Numbered from the stretch's first letter, positions 22,701-31,691 are shown. The stretch is DNA of 44,475 bases from Bacteroidaceae bacterium (GCA_017962495.1 JAGCVH010000103.1:1-44475), one strand, 5' to 3'. Notes: generated from the letters alone by a model not told the origin. Translations and numbers: made by a program.

Positions 22701-25274
22701 ATGAAGAAAAGCGTAATTTGGTTGGTGGCAGTGCTGTTTCTGACAGTCTCTTGCACGCACACAACAGAAAAAGGAAACGCGCGCGCGCAGGCGTTTTCTG
22801 ACGAGGCTTGGGGTCTTGCAGAATGGCTTTCGGTGGCCGATGCTCCTGTAGTGACGGGTCGTGTCACTGATGGCGAGAACAATTGTTCTGCCCCAGGTGC
22901 CAGTTGGTTTATGACGACACTTAATAACGAGAAGCGAGTGGCGAAAGCCCGTTGGATGACAACGTCGTTGGGTGTCTTCGAACTCTTTGTCAATGGTCAA
23001 CTTGTGGGCGAAGAAGTGTTGCGCCCTGGTTTTACTCATCCGCTGAAGACCCGTCGCACGTTCACCTATGACATCACACCCCTGTTGCATCGTGGCAAGG
23101 GAGAGGCGAATGTCCTTTCTGCCCAGGTCACTCCTGGTTGGTGGGGCGACAAGATTATCACCCCGTCTGGCAGCAATGGAATGTGGGGCACCAAGTGCGC
23201 CTTCCGCGGTGTGCTGGAAGTCACCTACACTGACGGTACTACTCGTCGCTATGGTACTAATCCTTCCGATTGGAGGTCGGGCATTGCTGGTCCTGTGAAG
23301 CATGCTGGCATCTTCGAGGGTGAGCGTTACGATGCTCGTCAGCCTATGGGATTCGATACGCCAGAGGCCTTGTCAACTCCTGAGATAAATCGTGAGTTCA
23401 AGGGCGAACTTTTACCCTCGCAAGGCGCCGAGATTTTCCATCGCCACGATATTGCTTTGCCTGTCCATCGTGCCTACGTTTGGAGTCGTGTCGAAGGGGC
23501 TGGTAATGAAGCCTATGGCAAGGTTGTGGTGGAGCGAGAGTATGATGCGAAGGAGACCATGATTCTGCACAAGGGCGAGACGCTGGTGGTGGATTTCGGA
23601 CAGAATGCCGCTGCAGTGCCTTCCTTCGTTTTTAAGGCTTCGGAGGGAACGGTTCTGACCTGTCTGCCTGGTGAGTTGCTGAACGATGGTAATGGTGCCA
23701 AGAGTCGAGGCATGGATGGTCCAGAGGGTACTGTCCACAGGCTCAATCTGCGTAGTGCCGACAAACATATGCGACTCGAATACACCTTCGGGGCGGGGGA
23801 GAACTATGTTGAGTATACGCCTCGAAGCACATTCTTCGGCTATCGTTTCATCTCCCTCACTGCCACTGACGACGTGAGCATCCGCAGCCTTTGTTCGATA
23901 CCTGTGACCAGCATTTCCCAGAGTATGGAGACAGGTACACTGGTGACAGGCAACAAGGACATCAACCAACTTATCTCTAACACCCTTTGGGGCATGCGCA
24001 GCAACTATCTGTCTGTCCCCACTGATTGTCCACAGCGCAACGAACGACAAGGTTGGACGGCCGACACGCAAGTGTTCACAGGGACAGGCTCTTTCTTTGC
24101 CGATACACGCCAATTCTTCCACAAATGGATGCGTGATATGCGCGATACCCAGAGTCCTCAAGGAGGATTCCCAGGCGTAGCGCCCATCGGTCAGTATGGC
24201 GATGCAGGCATGATGCGTGTGGGTTGGGCCGATGCTGGCATCATTGTCCCTTGGACCATCTGGAAGCAGTTTGCCGACCGCGACATAGTCGATGAGAATT
24301 GGGAGGCAATGGAGCGCTATATGAATCACATCAACGAGACCCATTACGACCATGTGGCTCTAAGTGGCGAGAATGGCAACTATCAGTGGGCCGACTGGCT
24401 CAGTTACGAACCGCTGGAGAGTTGTGGTGGAGGAGCCTTTGATGGCGGACCTCGTCCAGAGGCTATTGTGTATTGGAGTTACTTGAGTGCCAGCTATTGG
24501 GCTATCGATGCTCAGGCTATGTGCGATATGGCAGCAGCCACAGGGCGCGACGCCCAGCGTTACAGACGTATGGCAGAGGAAGCCCGAGCCTATCTGCGCG
24601 AGCATTTCCTCACGGCCGATGGTACCTTCACGACCCCCATCCTTAACACAATGCAGACGCCAGCTCTCTTTGCTCTGCGTAATGGATTGGTGAGCGGGAA
24701 GGCGAAAGAGGACATGATCAGTCGTCTGCGTAAGAACTTCGACGAGCACGGAGGATGCTTGCAAACGGGCTTCCTTGGTACTTCCATCCTCATGTCCACG
24801 CTCACGAGCAACAATATGCAGGATGTGGCTTACGAACTGCTATTCCAACGCAAGAACCCTAGTTGGCTCTATTCCATCGACAACGGAGCTACCACCATGT
24901 GGGAACGCTGGAACAGTTATATGGCCGATAAGGGTATGGGACCACAAGGCATGAACAGCTTCAACCATTATGCTTACGGATGCGTCTGCCAGTGGTTGTG
25001 GGAGTCTGCTGCAGGCATTGCGTCCGATCCAGCTTCGCCTGGTTTCCGCCATATCATCATGCGCCCCATTCCTGACAAGCGTTTGGGATATGTCAAAGCC
25101 GAATATCCGTCGGCAGCTGGTGTTATCAAGAGTTCTTGGCGTTTTGATGGCGACCAGTGGACGTGGGAGTTCGTAATACCCGAAGGCGCTACGGCGAGCG
25201 TTACACTGCCTGGCGAAACGGAAACTAAGACGTATGGTAGTGGTAAACACAAAGTGAAGAAAACCATTGACTGA
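22701..25274 (+). CDS. GH78 alpha-L-rhamnosidase, lipoprotein
   Basis: The 857-residue enzyme belongs to GH78, which removes terminal L-rhamnose from pectin side chains or plant glycosides. A lipoprotein-type signal ends at Cys18 (FLTVSC). N-terminal beta-domains contain WLSVADAPVVTGR and VSLGV-type rhamnosidase_N elements (about 25-250); the catalytic (alpha/alpha)6 barrel holds PTDCPQRNERQGWTADTQ (general acid Glu448) and MWERWNSY (putative base Glu735), and a C-terminal beta-domain ends the protein. Only 9 bp separate it from pyrK on the same strand, an odd pairing of a polysaccharide enzyme with pyrimidine synthesis genes. It may act with the pectate lyase at 31728. Confidence 0.95.
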   Translation: MKKSVIWLVAVLFLTVSCTHTTEKGNARAQAFSDEAWGLAEWLSVADAPVVTGRVTDGENNCSAPGASWFMTTLNNEKRVAKARWMTTSLGVFELFVNGQLVGEEVLRPGFTHPLKTRRTFTYDITPLLHRGKGEANVLSAQVTPGWWGDKIITPSGSNGMWGTKCAFRGVLEVTYTDGTTRRYGTNPSDWRSGIAGPVKHAGIFEGERYDARQPMGFDTPEALSTPEINREFKGELLPSQGAEIFHRHDIALPVHRAYVWSRVEGAGNEAYGKVVVEREYDAKETMILHKGETLVVDFGQNAAAVPSFVFKASEGTVLTCLPGELLNDGNGAKSRGMDGPEGTVHRLNLRSADKHMRLEYTFGAGENYVEYTPRSTFFGYRFISLTATDDVSIRSLCSIPVTSISQSMETGTLVTGNKDINQLISNTLWGMRSNYLSVPTDCPQRNERQGWTADTQVFTGTGSFFADTRQFFHKWMRDMRDTQSPQGGFPGVAPIGQYGDAGMMRVGWADAGIIVPWTIWKQFADRDIVDENWEAMERYMNHINETHYDHVALSGENGNYQWADWLSYEPLESCGGGAFDGGPRPEAIVYWSYLSASYWAIDAQAMCDMAAATGRDAQRYRRMAEEARAYLREHFLTADGTFTTPILNTMQTPALFALRNGLVSGKAKEDMISRLRKNFDEHGGCLQTGFLGTSILMSTLTSNNMQDVAYELLFQRKNPSWLYSIDNGATTMWERWNSYMADKGMGPQGMNSFNHYAYGCVCQWLWESAAGIASDPASPGFRHIIMRPIPDKRLGYVKAEYPSAAGVIKSSWRFDGDQWTWEFVIPEGATASVTLPGETETKTYGSGKHKVKKTID

Positions 25275-25283
25275 CGAGATACA

Positions 25284-26060
25284 ATGAAGAAGATTATAGA
25301 TTTGCGTGTGACTCTGTCGGAAAGGGTGGGGGCACAATGCGTACTGCTGAAAGCTAAACCCGTAGAAGGGCGCTTGCCTGAGTGCAAGCCAGGACAGTTT
25401 GCCCAACTTCGGGTCGATAATCCCGAGACATTCCTCCGACGCCCCATCAGCATACACGATGTGGAAGGCGACGAAATATCCTTCCTCGTTCAGGAGGTCG
25501 GCAAAGGCACTTCGTGGCTGTGTTCGCTCAAGGAGGGCGACCTGCTTAACGCCGTGTTGCCGTTAGGTAATGGGTTTACGCTTCCCTGTGCAAAGTCAAC
25601 CTGCCCGTCACTCCTTATCGGTGGAGGCGTGGGCGTTGCTCCCCTTTTGTTCTTGGGCAAACGGCTTAGGGAACAAGGTGTGAAGCCCACTTTCCTGCTT
25701 GGTGCTCGCTCAAAGGCTCAGCTCATTCGCCTCGATGCCTTTCGTGAGATTGGCGATGTGTTTGTGACTACCGAGGACGGAAGCGAGGGAGAACGCGGAT
25801 TTGTGACGCAACACTCACTCTTCACCTCTCATTCCTCACCTCTCTCTTTCATATACACTTGTGGCCCTATGCCTATGATGAGGGCTGTGGCAAAGTTGGC
25901 AAGGGAGAGAGGCATTGAGTGTGAGTTGTCGTTGGAGAATCGTATGGCTTGTGGCGTTGGGGCTTGTCTCTGCTGCGTTGAGGAATTGGCTGATGGCCAC
26001 AACCATTGCGTATGCACAGAAGGACCAGTGTTTGATGCCCGAAAGATAATCGATAATTGA
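25284..26060 (+). CDS. pyrK: Dihydroorotate dehydrogenase electron-transfer subunit PyrK
   Basis: PyrK passes electrons from the PyrD FMN through FAD and a [2Fe-2S] cluster to NAD+ in class 1B dihydroorotate dehydrogenase. The 258-residue protein has the FAD-binding block [11 protein letters not shown], the NAD-binding [30 protein letters not shown], and the iron-sulfur cysteines in [13 protein letters not shown] plus the later [11 protein letters not shown]. An unusual insert [12 protein letters not shown] (about residues 178-189) is encoded by a TCACCTCT-type simple repeat that looks like intruded repeat DNA. The pyrD start is 7 bp downstream. Confidence 0.97.
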   Translation: MKKIIDLRVTLSERVGAQCVLLKAKPVEGRLPECKPGQFAQLRVDNPETFLRRPISIHDVEGDEISFLVQEVGKGTSWLCSLKEGDLLNAVLPLGNGFTLPCAKSTCPSLLIGGGVGVAPLLFLGKRLREQGVKPTFLLGARSKAQLIRLDAFREIGDVFVTTEDGSEGERGFVTQHSLFTSHSSPLSFIYTCGPMPMMRAVAKLARERGIECELSLENRMACGVGACLCCVEELADGHNHCVCTEGPVFDARKIIDN

Positions 26061-26067
26061 AAGAAGT

Positions 26068-26982
26068 ATGATGGCTGATTTAAGTGTAATTATTGGAGGT
26101 TTAGCTTTGCGTAATCCTGTGATGACGGCAAGCGGAACGTTTGGTTATGGGTTGGAGTTCGAAGACTTTGTCGACCTGAGTCAGTTGGGAGGCATCGTGG
26201 TTAAAGGCACTACCCTGAAGCCTCGCGAGGGGAATCCCTATCCTCGTATGGCAGAGACCGCCAGCGGAATGCTCAATTGCGTAGGGTTGCAGAACAAAGG
26301 TGTCGATTACTTCTGCGAGCACATCTATCCGCAAGTGAAGAACCTGCCGACAAACGTCATTGTGAACGTGAGCGGAAGCACCATCGACGATTATGCAGAA
26401 ACAGCCAGTCGCATTGCCGAACTGGAATGCATACCAGCCATCGAACTCAACATTTCCTGTCCTAACGTGCGTCAGGGCGGGATGGCTTTCGGTGTTACAT
26501 GTGAAGGCGCAAGCAGTGTGGTAAAGGCAGTCAGGAAGGCTTATCCGAAGACGCTTATCGTAAAGCTCTCGCCCAATGTGACGGACATTGCCGAGATAGC
26601 GCGGGCGGTCGAAAGCGAAGGTGCTGACAGCGTCTCGCTCATAAACACGCTCATGGGTATGGCCATTGACGCAGAAAAGCGGAAGCGAATTCTTAGCATC
26701 GGCACTGGTGGTTTGAGTGGACCTGCCGTCAAGCCCGTTGCTCTTCGCATGGTTTATCAGGTGGCCCGCGCTGTCAAGATTCCCGTCGTGGGATTAGGAG
26801 GCATCATGACGGCTGTCGACGCTGTAGAGTTCCTCCTGGCAGGCGCTACGGCAGTGGAGATAGGGACGGCCAATTTCATTGACCCCAGTGTAACCATGAA
26901 GATTGTAAGGGGAATCAAAGAATATCTCGATAGGCACGGCTTCCAGTCAGTGCGCGACATCATTGGCGCTTTGGAAGAATAA
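26068..26982 (+). CDS. pyrD: Dihydroorotate dehydrogenase catalytic subunit PyrD
   Basis: PyrD oxidises dihydroorotate to orotate, the fourth step of pyrimidine synthesis. The 304-residue protein is class 1[56 protein letters not shown] with the active-site Cys, and the FMN-binding [20 protein letters not shown]. It pairs with PyrK, upstream by 7 bp, as a heterotetramer using NAD+. Two ATGs are adjacent (26068, 26071); either fits. It ends the plus-strand block; a 22-bp array lies between it and the convergent alkaline phosphatase gene. Confidence 0.97.
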   Translation: MMADLSVIIGGLALRNPVMTASGTFGYGLEFEDFVDLSQLGGIVVKGTTLKPREGNPYPRMAETASGMLNCVGLQNKGVDYFCEHIYPQVKNLPTNVIVNVSGSTIDDYAETASRIAELECIPAIELNISCPNVRQGGMAFGVTCEGASSVVKAVRKAYPKTLIVKLSPNVTDIAEIARAVESEGADSVSLINTLMGMAIDAEKRKRILSIGTGGLSGPAVKPVALRMVYQVARAVKIPVVGLGGIMTAVDAVEFLLAGATAVEIGTANFIDPSVTMKIVRGIKEYLDRHGFQSVRDIIGALEE

Positions 26983-27052
26983 AGCGTCGTGAGCACTTAA
27001 TTCGTCATTTTGTCGTGAAGTTATAGGCTCTTCGTAAAGGTATGACTCACCT

Positions 27053-27184
27053 CGAACTTAGGTTCGAGGCGTGTTGAACCTATATTCGATACGCATTGAA
27101 CCTATATTCGAGGCAACTCGAACCTATGTTCGAAGTGTGTTGAACATAGGCCCTGTTACCCTTGAACCTAAAGCCCTATTTGGA
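27053..27184. repeat. 22-bp tandem array 4 (six units)
   Basis: Units start at 27053, 27075, 27097, 27119, 27141 and 27163. The first core is CGAACTTAGGTTCG and the fourth CGAACCTATGTTCG; spacers include AGGCGTGT and ATACGCAT. The core arms CGAAC/GTTCG are the same as in array 1, although the centres differ. It lies between the convergent pyrD and alkaline phosphatase genes. The flanks (26983-27052, 27185-27224) show nothing clear. Confidence 0.88.
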
Positions 27185-27224
27185 AGTGAAAAATTAGGCA
27201 CTCTGCACTACTTAAGCGCAGCCT

Positions 27225-28643
27225 TTAATCATCAATTGTATAGCCGGCGATACGAGCCATGTTGGGGGCAATCTCGATGTTGTCGATGCGACCTTGGAAG
27301 ACTTCCGTACCAGGACCAACGGCATAGACGGGAACGTAACCATTGCTGTGTCCGCCACTTGCCCAACTGATGTGTGAAACTTCGCTCAGGATGCGCTTGC
27401 AGACATCGCAGAGGTCGTTGATGCGGTCATTGACCTTGTTGTCTTCGGCAATCGCCTTCTCGATGGCTTCCCAACGTCCGTCGATGCGCTCTTTCTGCCT
27501 GTCGCTGAGGGAGATGCCGCCACCTATGCCCAGGAGTGCTTGCAGTTGCTTGTCGACTTCTGCGCGAGTGAATTTCTTGGGGTTCTTCTTATACATCTGC
27601 TGGAGAATCCATTTCGTCTCGTCGATGCTACGCGTCTGATATTTGAGCAAGTCGGTATGGAGCTCGTAGGAACCTGTACCCATTACCAATCCGCCAGTTT
27701 CGTGGTCGGCAGAGATGACGATGATGGTCTCGTCGGGGTGTTGCTGATAGAACTCATAGGCCACCTTGACGGCCTTGTCGAGGTCAAGAACTTCGTTGAT
27801 GGCATTGCCAATGTCGTTGCGATGACAGGCGTAGTCAATCATTCCTCCTTCGATTTGGAAGAAGAAGCCGTCTGTGCCCTTGCTGTTGAGGAAGTTGATG
27901 CCAGCACGCACGATTTGTTCCAGTGTCAGGTCGTCCTTATCCTGATCCAAGGCGTATGGCAGATGGTCGCTCCCCAGCTTCTTGTTCTGTTCGTCGCTTT
28001 GGAACATAATGAGCTTTTCGGCCTTGCGTCCGCGCTTCAGGTATTCTTTGTAACCGCCTGTCAGGATGGTGTAACCTGCAGCTTTGGCTTGTTCGCGCAG
28101 AGAGGGTTCGCCTTCCTTGGTGTAGGGACGGTGGAAGTCGGCACCAGCGAAGAAGTCATAGCCGCTCTTGCAGAGATCTTGTCCAATCTCGTAATACATG
28201 TCGCGGTGGCGTTGGTGACCATAGAAGGAGGCAGGTGTGGCGTGAGTAATGGCCACATTCGTGGCTACACCAACAGCCTTGCCCGACTGCTTTGCCCATG
28301 CTGCGATGCTGGAGCAAGGAGTCACCAGGTCTTCGAGCACGCCAATGGCTCCGTTCTTGGTTTTCTTGCCTGAGGCGAGTGCTGTACCACCTGCAGCAGA
28401 GTCTGTGACGCCGTTGGTGGCAGAATAGGTGTTGACAACTCCCACGACGGGGAAATCTGACATTGTGATGCGCTCGATGCCGATGCGTCCTTTCAGTGCG
28501 GCCAGATAGGTTTCAGTAACATTGATTTGGTTGACCCCCATGCCGTCGCCTATGAAATAGAAGACATACTTTACTTGTCCTTCGGCCATAGCAACGAGGA
28601 CAAACAGGGTGGCTACGAAGAGCGAGAAAAGGCGTTTTCTCAT
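27225..28643 (-). CDS. Secreted alkaline phosphatase (PhoA family)
   Basis: The 472-residue protein has an N-terminal signal peptide (MRKRLFSLFVATLFVLVAMA) and should act in the periplasm or outside the cell, freeing phosphate from organic esters. PhoA-type residues are present: Asp33 in IGDGMG, the nucleophile Ser82 in VTDSAAGGTALASG, the metal ligands in EGGMIDYACHRND and ISADHETGG, and the C-terminal His in SGGHSNGYVPVYA. The long insert with KKNPKKFTRAEVDKQLQALL (about 350-400) is typical of the Bacteroidota form. It follows the flavodiiron gene on the same strand by 29 bp. Confidence 0.95.
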   Translation of the reverse strand: MRKRLFSLFVATLFVLVAMAEGQVKYVFYFIGDGMGVNQINVTETYLAALKGRIGIERITMSDFPVVGVVNTYSATNGVTDSAAGGTALASGKKTKNGAIGVLEDLVTPCSSIAAWAKQSGKAVGVATNVAITHATPASFYGHQRHRDMYYEIGQDLCKSGYDFFAGADFHRPYTKEGEPSLREQAKAAGYTILTGGYKEYLKRGRKAEKLIMFQSDEQNKKLGSDHLPYALDQDKDDLTLEQIVRAGINFLNSKGTDGFFFQIEGGMIDYACHRNDIGNAINEVLDLDKAVKVAYEFYQQHPDETIIVISADHETGGLVMGTGSYELHTDLLKYQTRSIDETKWILQQMYKKNPKKFTRAEVDKQLQALLGIGGGISLSDRQKERIDGRWEAIEKAIAEDNKVNDRINDLCDVCKRILSEVSHISWASGGHSNGYVPVYAVGPGTEVFQGRIDNIEIAPNMARIAGYTIDD

Positions 28644-28672
28644 AGTTCTTATGTGTTAATGGTTAATATTTG

Positions 28673-29860
28673 CTAACTGAGCACAGCGTCCACCAAAGCT
28701 TCCATCTGAGGCAGGTCGCTTTCTTTCATGCGGCTTCTGATGGTGACAAGGGGACCAACGATTTCGCAATCCTTCATGTTCTCCACCATTTCCTTCATCA
28801 CCTTGCCTGCCGAAGGAGCCCATGAACCATTTTCAAGCAGGGCAAAACGACGACGCTGGTAGTTCTTAATCTGCAGGTGCCAAAGGAAGTCATGCATCGG
28901 AGGGAATAGGCCTGAGTCGTAGGAGGCGGCACAGAGCACGAGGGTGGGGTAGCGGAAGGCATCTTCTATGGCTTCGGCCATATCGTCGCGAGTTAGATCG
29001 GACGCAGCAACCTTGGGGCAACCTTTGGCCTTCAGCATTTTGACAATCTTCTCAGCAGCCTCCTTGGTTCCTCCGTGTATGCTGGCATAGGCCACGAACA
29101 CGCCTTCTGTCTCTGGTTCGTATTTGCTCCAGGTATCGTAGAGTTTTATAGCTTTCGCCAGATCTTCATCCTTGAGCACAGGACCATGCAGTGGGGCAAT
29201 GGTTGCAATGTCGAGTGGGGCTGCCTTTTTCAGTACGTTCTGCACTTGCATTCCGTATTTGCCCACGATGTTGAAGTAGTAGCGTCGTGCCTCGCACGCC
29301 CAGTCAGCAAGTGTTCCGTCGGCATTTCGCTTTTCATGACAAATGGCACCAAACTTTCCAAACCCATCGGCGGCAAACAATACTTTCTCCTTCTGCTCAT
29401 AACTCATGAGCACCTCGGGCCAATGTACCATAGGTGCGGCTATGAATTGCAGCGTGTGCTCGCCCAAAGCAATGGTGTCGCTTTCCTTCACCACGAGCAA
29501 CTGATTGCTAAGGTCGTATGTGGGGAAAAAGTTGGGAATCATCTTTGTGGCAGCGGCACTGAGCACAATCTTCATTGAAGGAAAGGCCTTAGCCATACGG
29601 GCGATGTTAGCCGCATGGTCGGGTTCCATATGGTGGACAATGAGATAATCGACCTCGCGTCCTTGCAGACTTTCAGTAAGGTTATTCCACCACGCTTCGC
29701 TCTTACGCCTGTCCACGGTGTCGAGCACAGCCACTTTCTCGTCGAGGATAATATAAGAATTGTAACTCATGCCTTCAGGCACGTCATATTGACTCTCAAA
29801 GAGGTCAATATCGAGATCATCAACACCAATGTATCGAATCTTTTCCGAAATATTCATCAT
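28673..29860 (-). CDS. Flavodiiron protein (FprA family)
   Basis: Flavodiiron proteins reduce O2 or NO to water or N2O and protect anaerobes from oxygen or nitrosative stress. The 395-residue protein has the N-terminal metallo-beta-lactamase-like domain with the diiron ligands His77-x-Glu79-x-Asp81-His82 in HHMEPDHAAN, plus APMVHWPEVLMSY, ADGFGKFGA and PLHGPVL, and then a C-terminal flavodoxin domain (about 250-395) with VAYASIHGGTKEAAEKI. No rubredoxin domain is attached, so electrons come from a separate donor. Two ATGs (29860, 29857) are equivalent starts. It lies between the toxin-like pair and alkaline phosphatase. Confidence 0.96.
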   Translation of the reverse strand: MMNISEKIRYIGVDDLDIDLFESQYDVPEGMSYNSYIILDEKVAVLDTVDRRKSEAWWNNLTESLQGREVDYLIVHHMEPDHAANIARMAKAFPSMKIVLSAAATKMIPNFFPTYDLSNQLLVVKESDTIALGEHTLQFIAAPMVHWPEVLMSYEQKEKVLFAADGFGKFGAICHEKRNADGTLADWACEARRYYFNIVGKYGMQVQNVLKKAAPLDIATIAPLHGPVLKDEDLAKAIKLYDTWSKYEPETEGVFVAYASIHGGTKEAAEKIVKMLKAKGCPKVAASDLTRDDMAEAIEDAFRYPTLVLCAASYDSGLFPPMHDFLWHLQIKNYQRRRFALLENGSWAPSAGKVMKEMVENMKDCEIVGPLVTIRSRMKESDLPQMEALVDAVLS

Positions 29861-29905
29861 GTTATTTGTTATTATACTATATTTTGAATTCTTTCTCCGC
29901 TTCGC

Positions 29906-29923
29906 TCTGGAGACGCCTCCAGA
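29906..29923 (-). other. Stem-loop upstream of the flavodiiron gene
   Basis: TCTGGAG (29906-29912) and CTCCAGA (29917-29923) pair around ACGC, with outer CGCTC/GAGCG arms. No T-run follows. It could be a processing or attenuation hairpin between the small ORF and the flavodiiron gene. Confidence 0.4.
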
Positions 29924-29950
29924 TGTTGCCGAGCGATTAATTAACTTTCA

Positions 29951-30124
29951 TTACCACTTAATTTCGCTTGCCGGCACTTCGCGCACTCTGCCTCCTTGGC
30001 ATACGATGAACGAAAGTCCGTCGTGCAGACCTCTGTTGAGCAAGCGACGTTGTGCCAGGAGGATTCCCTCATCGATGCGCTGCTGCATGAGCAACACGTC
30101 GAAATCATTCTTCTTTTTGCTCAT
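29951..30124 (-). CDS. 57-residue protein overlapping the zeta-like kinase gene
   Basis: The frame from ATG at 30124 to the TAA at 29951 encodes 57 residues beginning MSKKKNDFDVLLMQQRIDEG and ending ASEIKW. It starts inside the last 20 bases of the zeta-like kinase gene, in another frame, which indicates coupled translation. It has no signal or membrane segment and is basic, with one amphipathic helix (residues about 8-30) and a short basic tail. Its size and position suit a partner or antitoxin of the kinase, but it does not resemble the epsilon antitoxin, and the usual order (antitoxin first) is reversed. Unknown family. Confidence 0.7.
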   Translation of the reverse strand: MSKKKNDFDVLLMQQRIDEGILLAQRRLLNRGLHDGLSFIVCQGGRVREVPASEIKW

Positions 30125-30716
30125 CTTCAGTCTTGTATTTGGTTCGTAATTCCTCGAACTTTTCTTTCACCAGCACCACGGGCTCCTTGCCCAGTTCTCC
30201 ACTTGCGATGTGCTGTGTGGGGATGTTCGAATTGTCGTAGAGTGCCCAGTAGTCAACGATGGGCATATAGAGGTTGAAGAGGTTGGACAACCCAGCTTCG
30301 AAACGGCGATAGACGACATCTGTAGGGATGTTGTGTCCGCCCTGACTCACACGCTTTGCCACACGCTGCACGGCCTGTTCTGGCGTAGCCAGCGCAAAGA
30401 AAAGCAGTGTGACAAAGTATCCACGTTTCTGTGCTTGCTGTATGAGTTTCACATACGAGCGTGTCGAAAGCGTTGTTTCGAAAGCAAATGTTTCGCCTTC
30501 CTTCAGCAGGTGGATGACGCGGTCAATCATCAGTCGGCCTGCCTGAATGGCCACCCCTTCAGGATGGAATGGCGAGAGACCGCGCGCTATTTCGTCGGCA
30601 TTGACGAACTCGTGGCAGTCGAGCATCTCAGGCAATACGGTAAACGAGGCAGTGGTCTTTCCTGCTCCGTTACACCCAGAGATGATGTAGAGATTTAACC
30701 TTTTGTCGTTTGACAT
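30105..30716 (-). CDS. Zeta toxin-like kinase
   Basis: The 203-residue protein is a P-loop kinase of the zeta toxin family (UDP-N-acetylglucosamine kinase-like). It has the Walker A GCNGAGKTT near residue 14-22, the catalytic-type Asp in VNADEIARG, FETTLSTRSYVKLIQQAQ, and the late RVSQGGHNIPTDVVYRRFE segment. Classic zeta toxins phosphorylate peptidoglycan precursors and are held by an epsilon antitoxin; chromosomal relatives are often housekeeping or of unknown role. I start at 30716 (MSNDKRLNLYIISG); an ATG four codons upstream is possible. The 57-residue gene overlaps its end by 20 bases. Confidence 0.88.
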   Translation of the reverse strand: MSNDKRLNLYIISGCNGAGKTTASFTVLPEMLDCHEFVNADEIARGLSPFHPEGVAIQAGRLMIDRVIHLLKEGETFAFETTLSTRSYVKLIQQAQKRGYFVTLLFFALATPEQAVQRVAKRVSQGGHNIPTDVVYRRFEAGLSNLFNLYMPIVDYWALYDNSNIPTQHIASGELGKEPVVLVKEKFEELRTKYKTEDEQKEE

Positions 30717-30860
30717 GATATTTTTCAATTACGGCCTCTTTCCAAACCTTTCCCTTAAGGTTAGGTTTATTCGGAGAGGACCTCCATTTACCATTTTGTT
30801 ATTTCTTGCGCTCCGTAGTGCTCGGGCGAGCGCTTTATTACTCTCATTATCTTATTCTTG

Positions 30861-30890
30861 CCTCCTCTCAGGAGAGGGCAGAGGTGAGGT
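30861..30890. repeat. Dispersed GC-rich palindromic repeat, copy 4
   Basis: CCTCTC (30864-30869) and GAGAGG (30872-30877) flank AG, followed by GGTGAGGT. It lies one base from the trmD stop codon. Confidence 0.65.
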
Positions 30891-30891
30891 G

Positions 30892-31569
30892 TTACTTTTT
30901 CAGTAGGTCTGGTCGCAGGCGTTTCGTTCTCTCCAGACTTTGTGCAAGTTCCCACTCCTTGATGTTGGCTTCGTGTCCACTGAGTAGGATTTCAGGCACT
31001 CGCCACCCCTTGTATTCAGCAGGACGCGTATAGACGGGAGCCGCCAACAGATGGTCTTGAAACGAATCGCTCAGGGCACTCTGCTCGTCACCAATGGCAC
31101 CAGGTAGTATGCGCACGATGGCGTCGGCCATAACAGCTGCAGCCAGTTCACCTCCCGTCAGCACATAATCACCTATCGACACTTCCTTCGTAATCAGGTG
31201 TTCCCTGATGCGATAGTCGATACCTTTGTAGTGTCCACATAGGATGATAAGGTTCTTGCATAGACTCAGTTCGTTTGCCATAGGTTGTGAGAACTGCTCT
31301 CCGTCTGGTGTGGTAAAGATAATCTCATCGTACTCCCTCTCGCTCTTCAGTTTCGAGATACATCGGTCTATGGGTTCGCATTGCATCACCATGCCGGCAA
31401 AGCCTCCAAAGGGGTAATCATCAACCCTGCGCCACCTGTTGGTGGAGTAGTCGCGCAAGTTGTGGAGGTGTATTTCCACCAACCCCTTGCGTTGAGCCCG
31501 TCCAAGTATACTCTCATTGAGAAAGCCTTCAATGAGTTCGGGCAAGACAGTGATGATGTCTATGCGCAT
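30892..31569 (-). CDS. trmD: tRNA (guanine-N1)-methyltransferase TrmD
   Basis: TrmD methylates G37 next to the anticodon of tRNAs reading C-starting codons, using S-adenosylmethionine, and prevents +1 frameshifting. The 225-residue protein starts [17 protein letters not shown]; the SPOUT trefoil-knot signature is clear in [16 protein letters not shown] and [15 protein letters not shown], and the C-terminal basic helices finish the protein. An in-frame ATG at 31599 lies upstream of the -7 box, so 31569 is preferred. No rpsP/rimM/rplS genes are beside it, so trmD is isolated from its common ribosomal operon. A repeat touches its stop. Confidence 0.97.
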   Translation of the reverse strand: MRIDIITVLPELIEGFLNESILGRAQRKGLVEIHLHNLRDYSTNRWRRVDDYPFGGFAGMVMQCEPIDRCISKLKSEREYDEIIFTTPDGEQFSQPMANELSLCKNLIILCGHYKGIDYRIREHLITKEVSIGDYVLTGGELAAAVMADAIVRILPGAIGDEQSALSDSFQDHLLAAPVYTRPAEYKGWRVPEILLSGHEANIKEWELAQSLERTKRLRPDLLKK

Positions 31570-31576
31570 GCGATTA

Positions 31577-31584
31577 CAAAGGTA
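31577..31584 (-). promoter_or_regulatory. -7 promoter box for trmD
   Basis: TACCTTTG on the minus strand, seven bases before the ATG at 31569, predicts a nearly leaderless message and decides the start. Confidence 0.6.
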
Positions 31585-31596
31585 ATAATAATTTGC

Positions 31597-31623
31597 CATT
31601 TACCGTTTACCATTTACCATTAT
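31597..31623. repeat. Short TTTACC tandem repeat
   Basis: ATTTACCGTTTACCATTTACC: three TTTACC units at a 7-bp step in the divergent gap between trmD and the pectate lyase. A single copy recurs near 30785. Confidence 0.5.
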
Positions 31624-31691
31624 TTTTTATTCTTTTCCCAAAAACCAAATGAAAATGAACGAAGAATTGGGCAATAATCCCCAAATATAGT

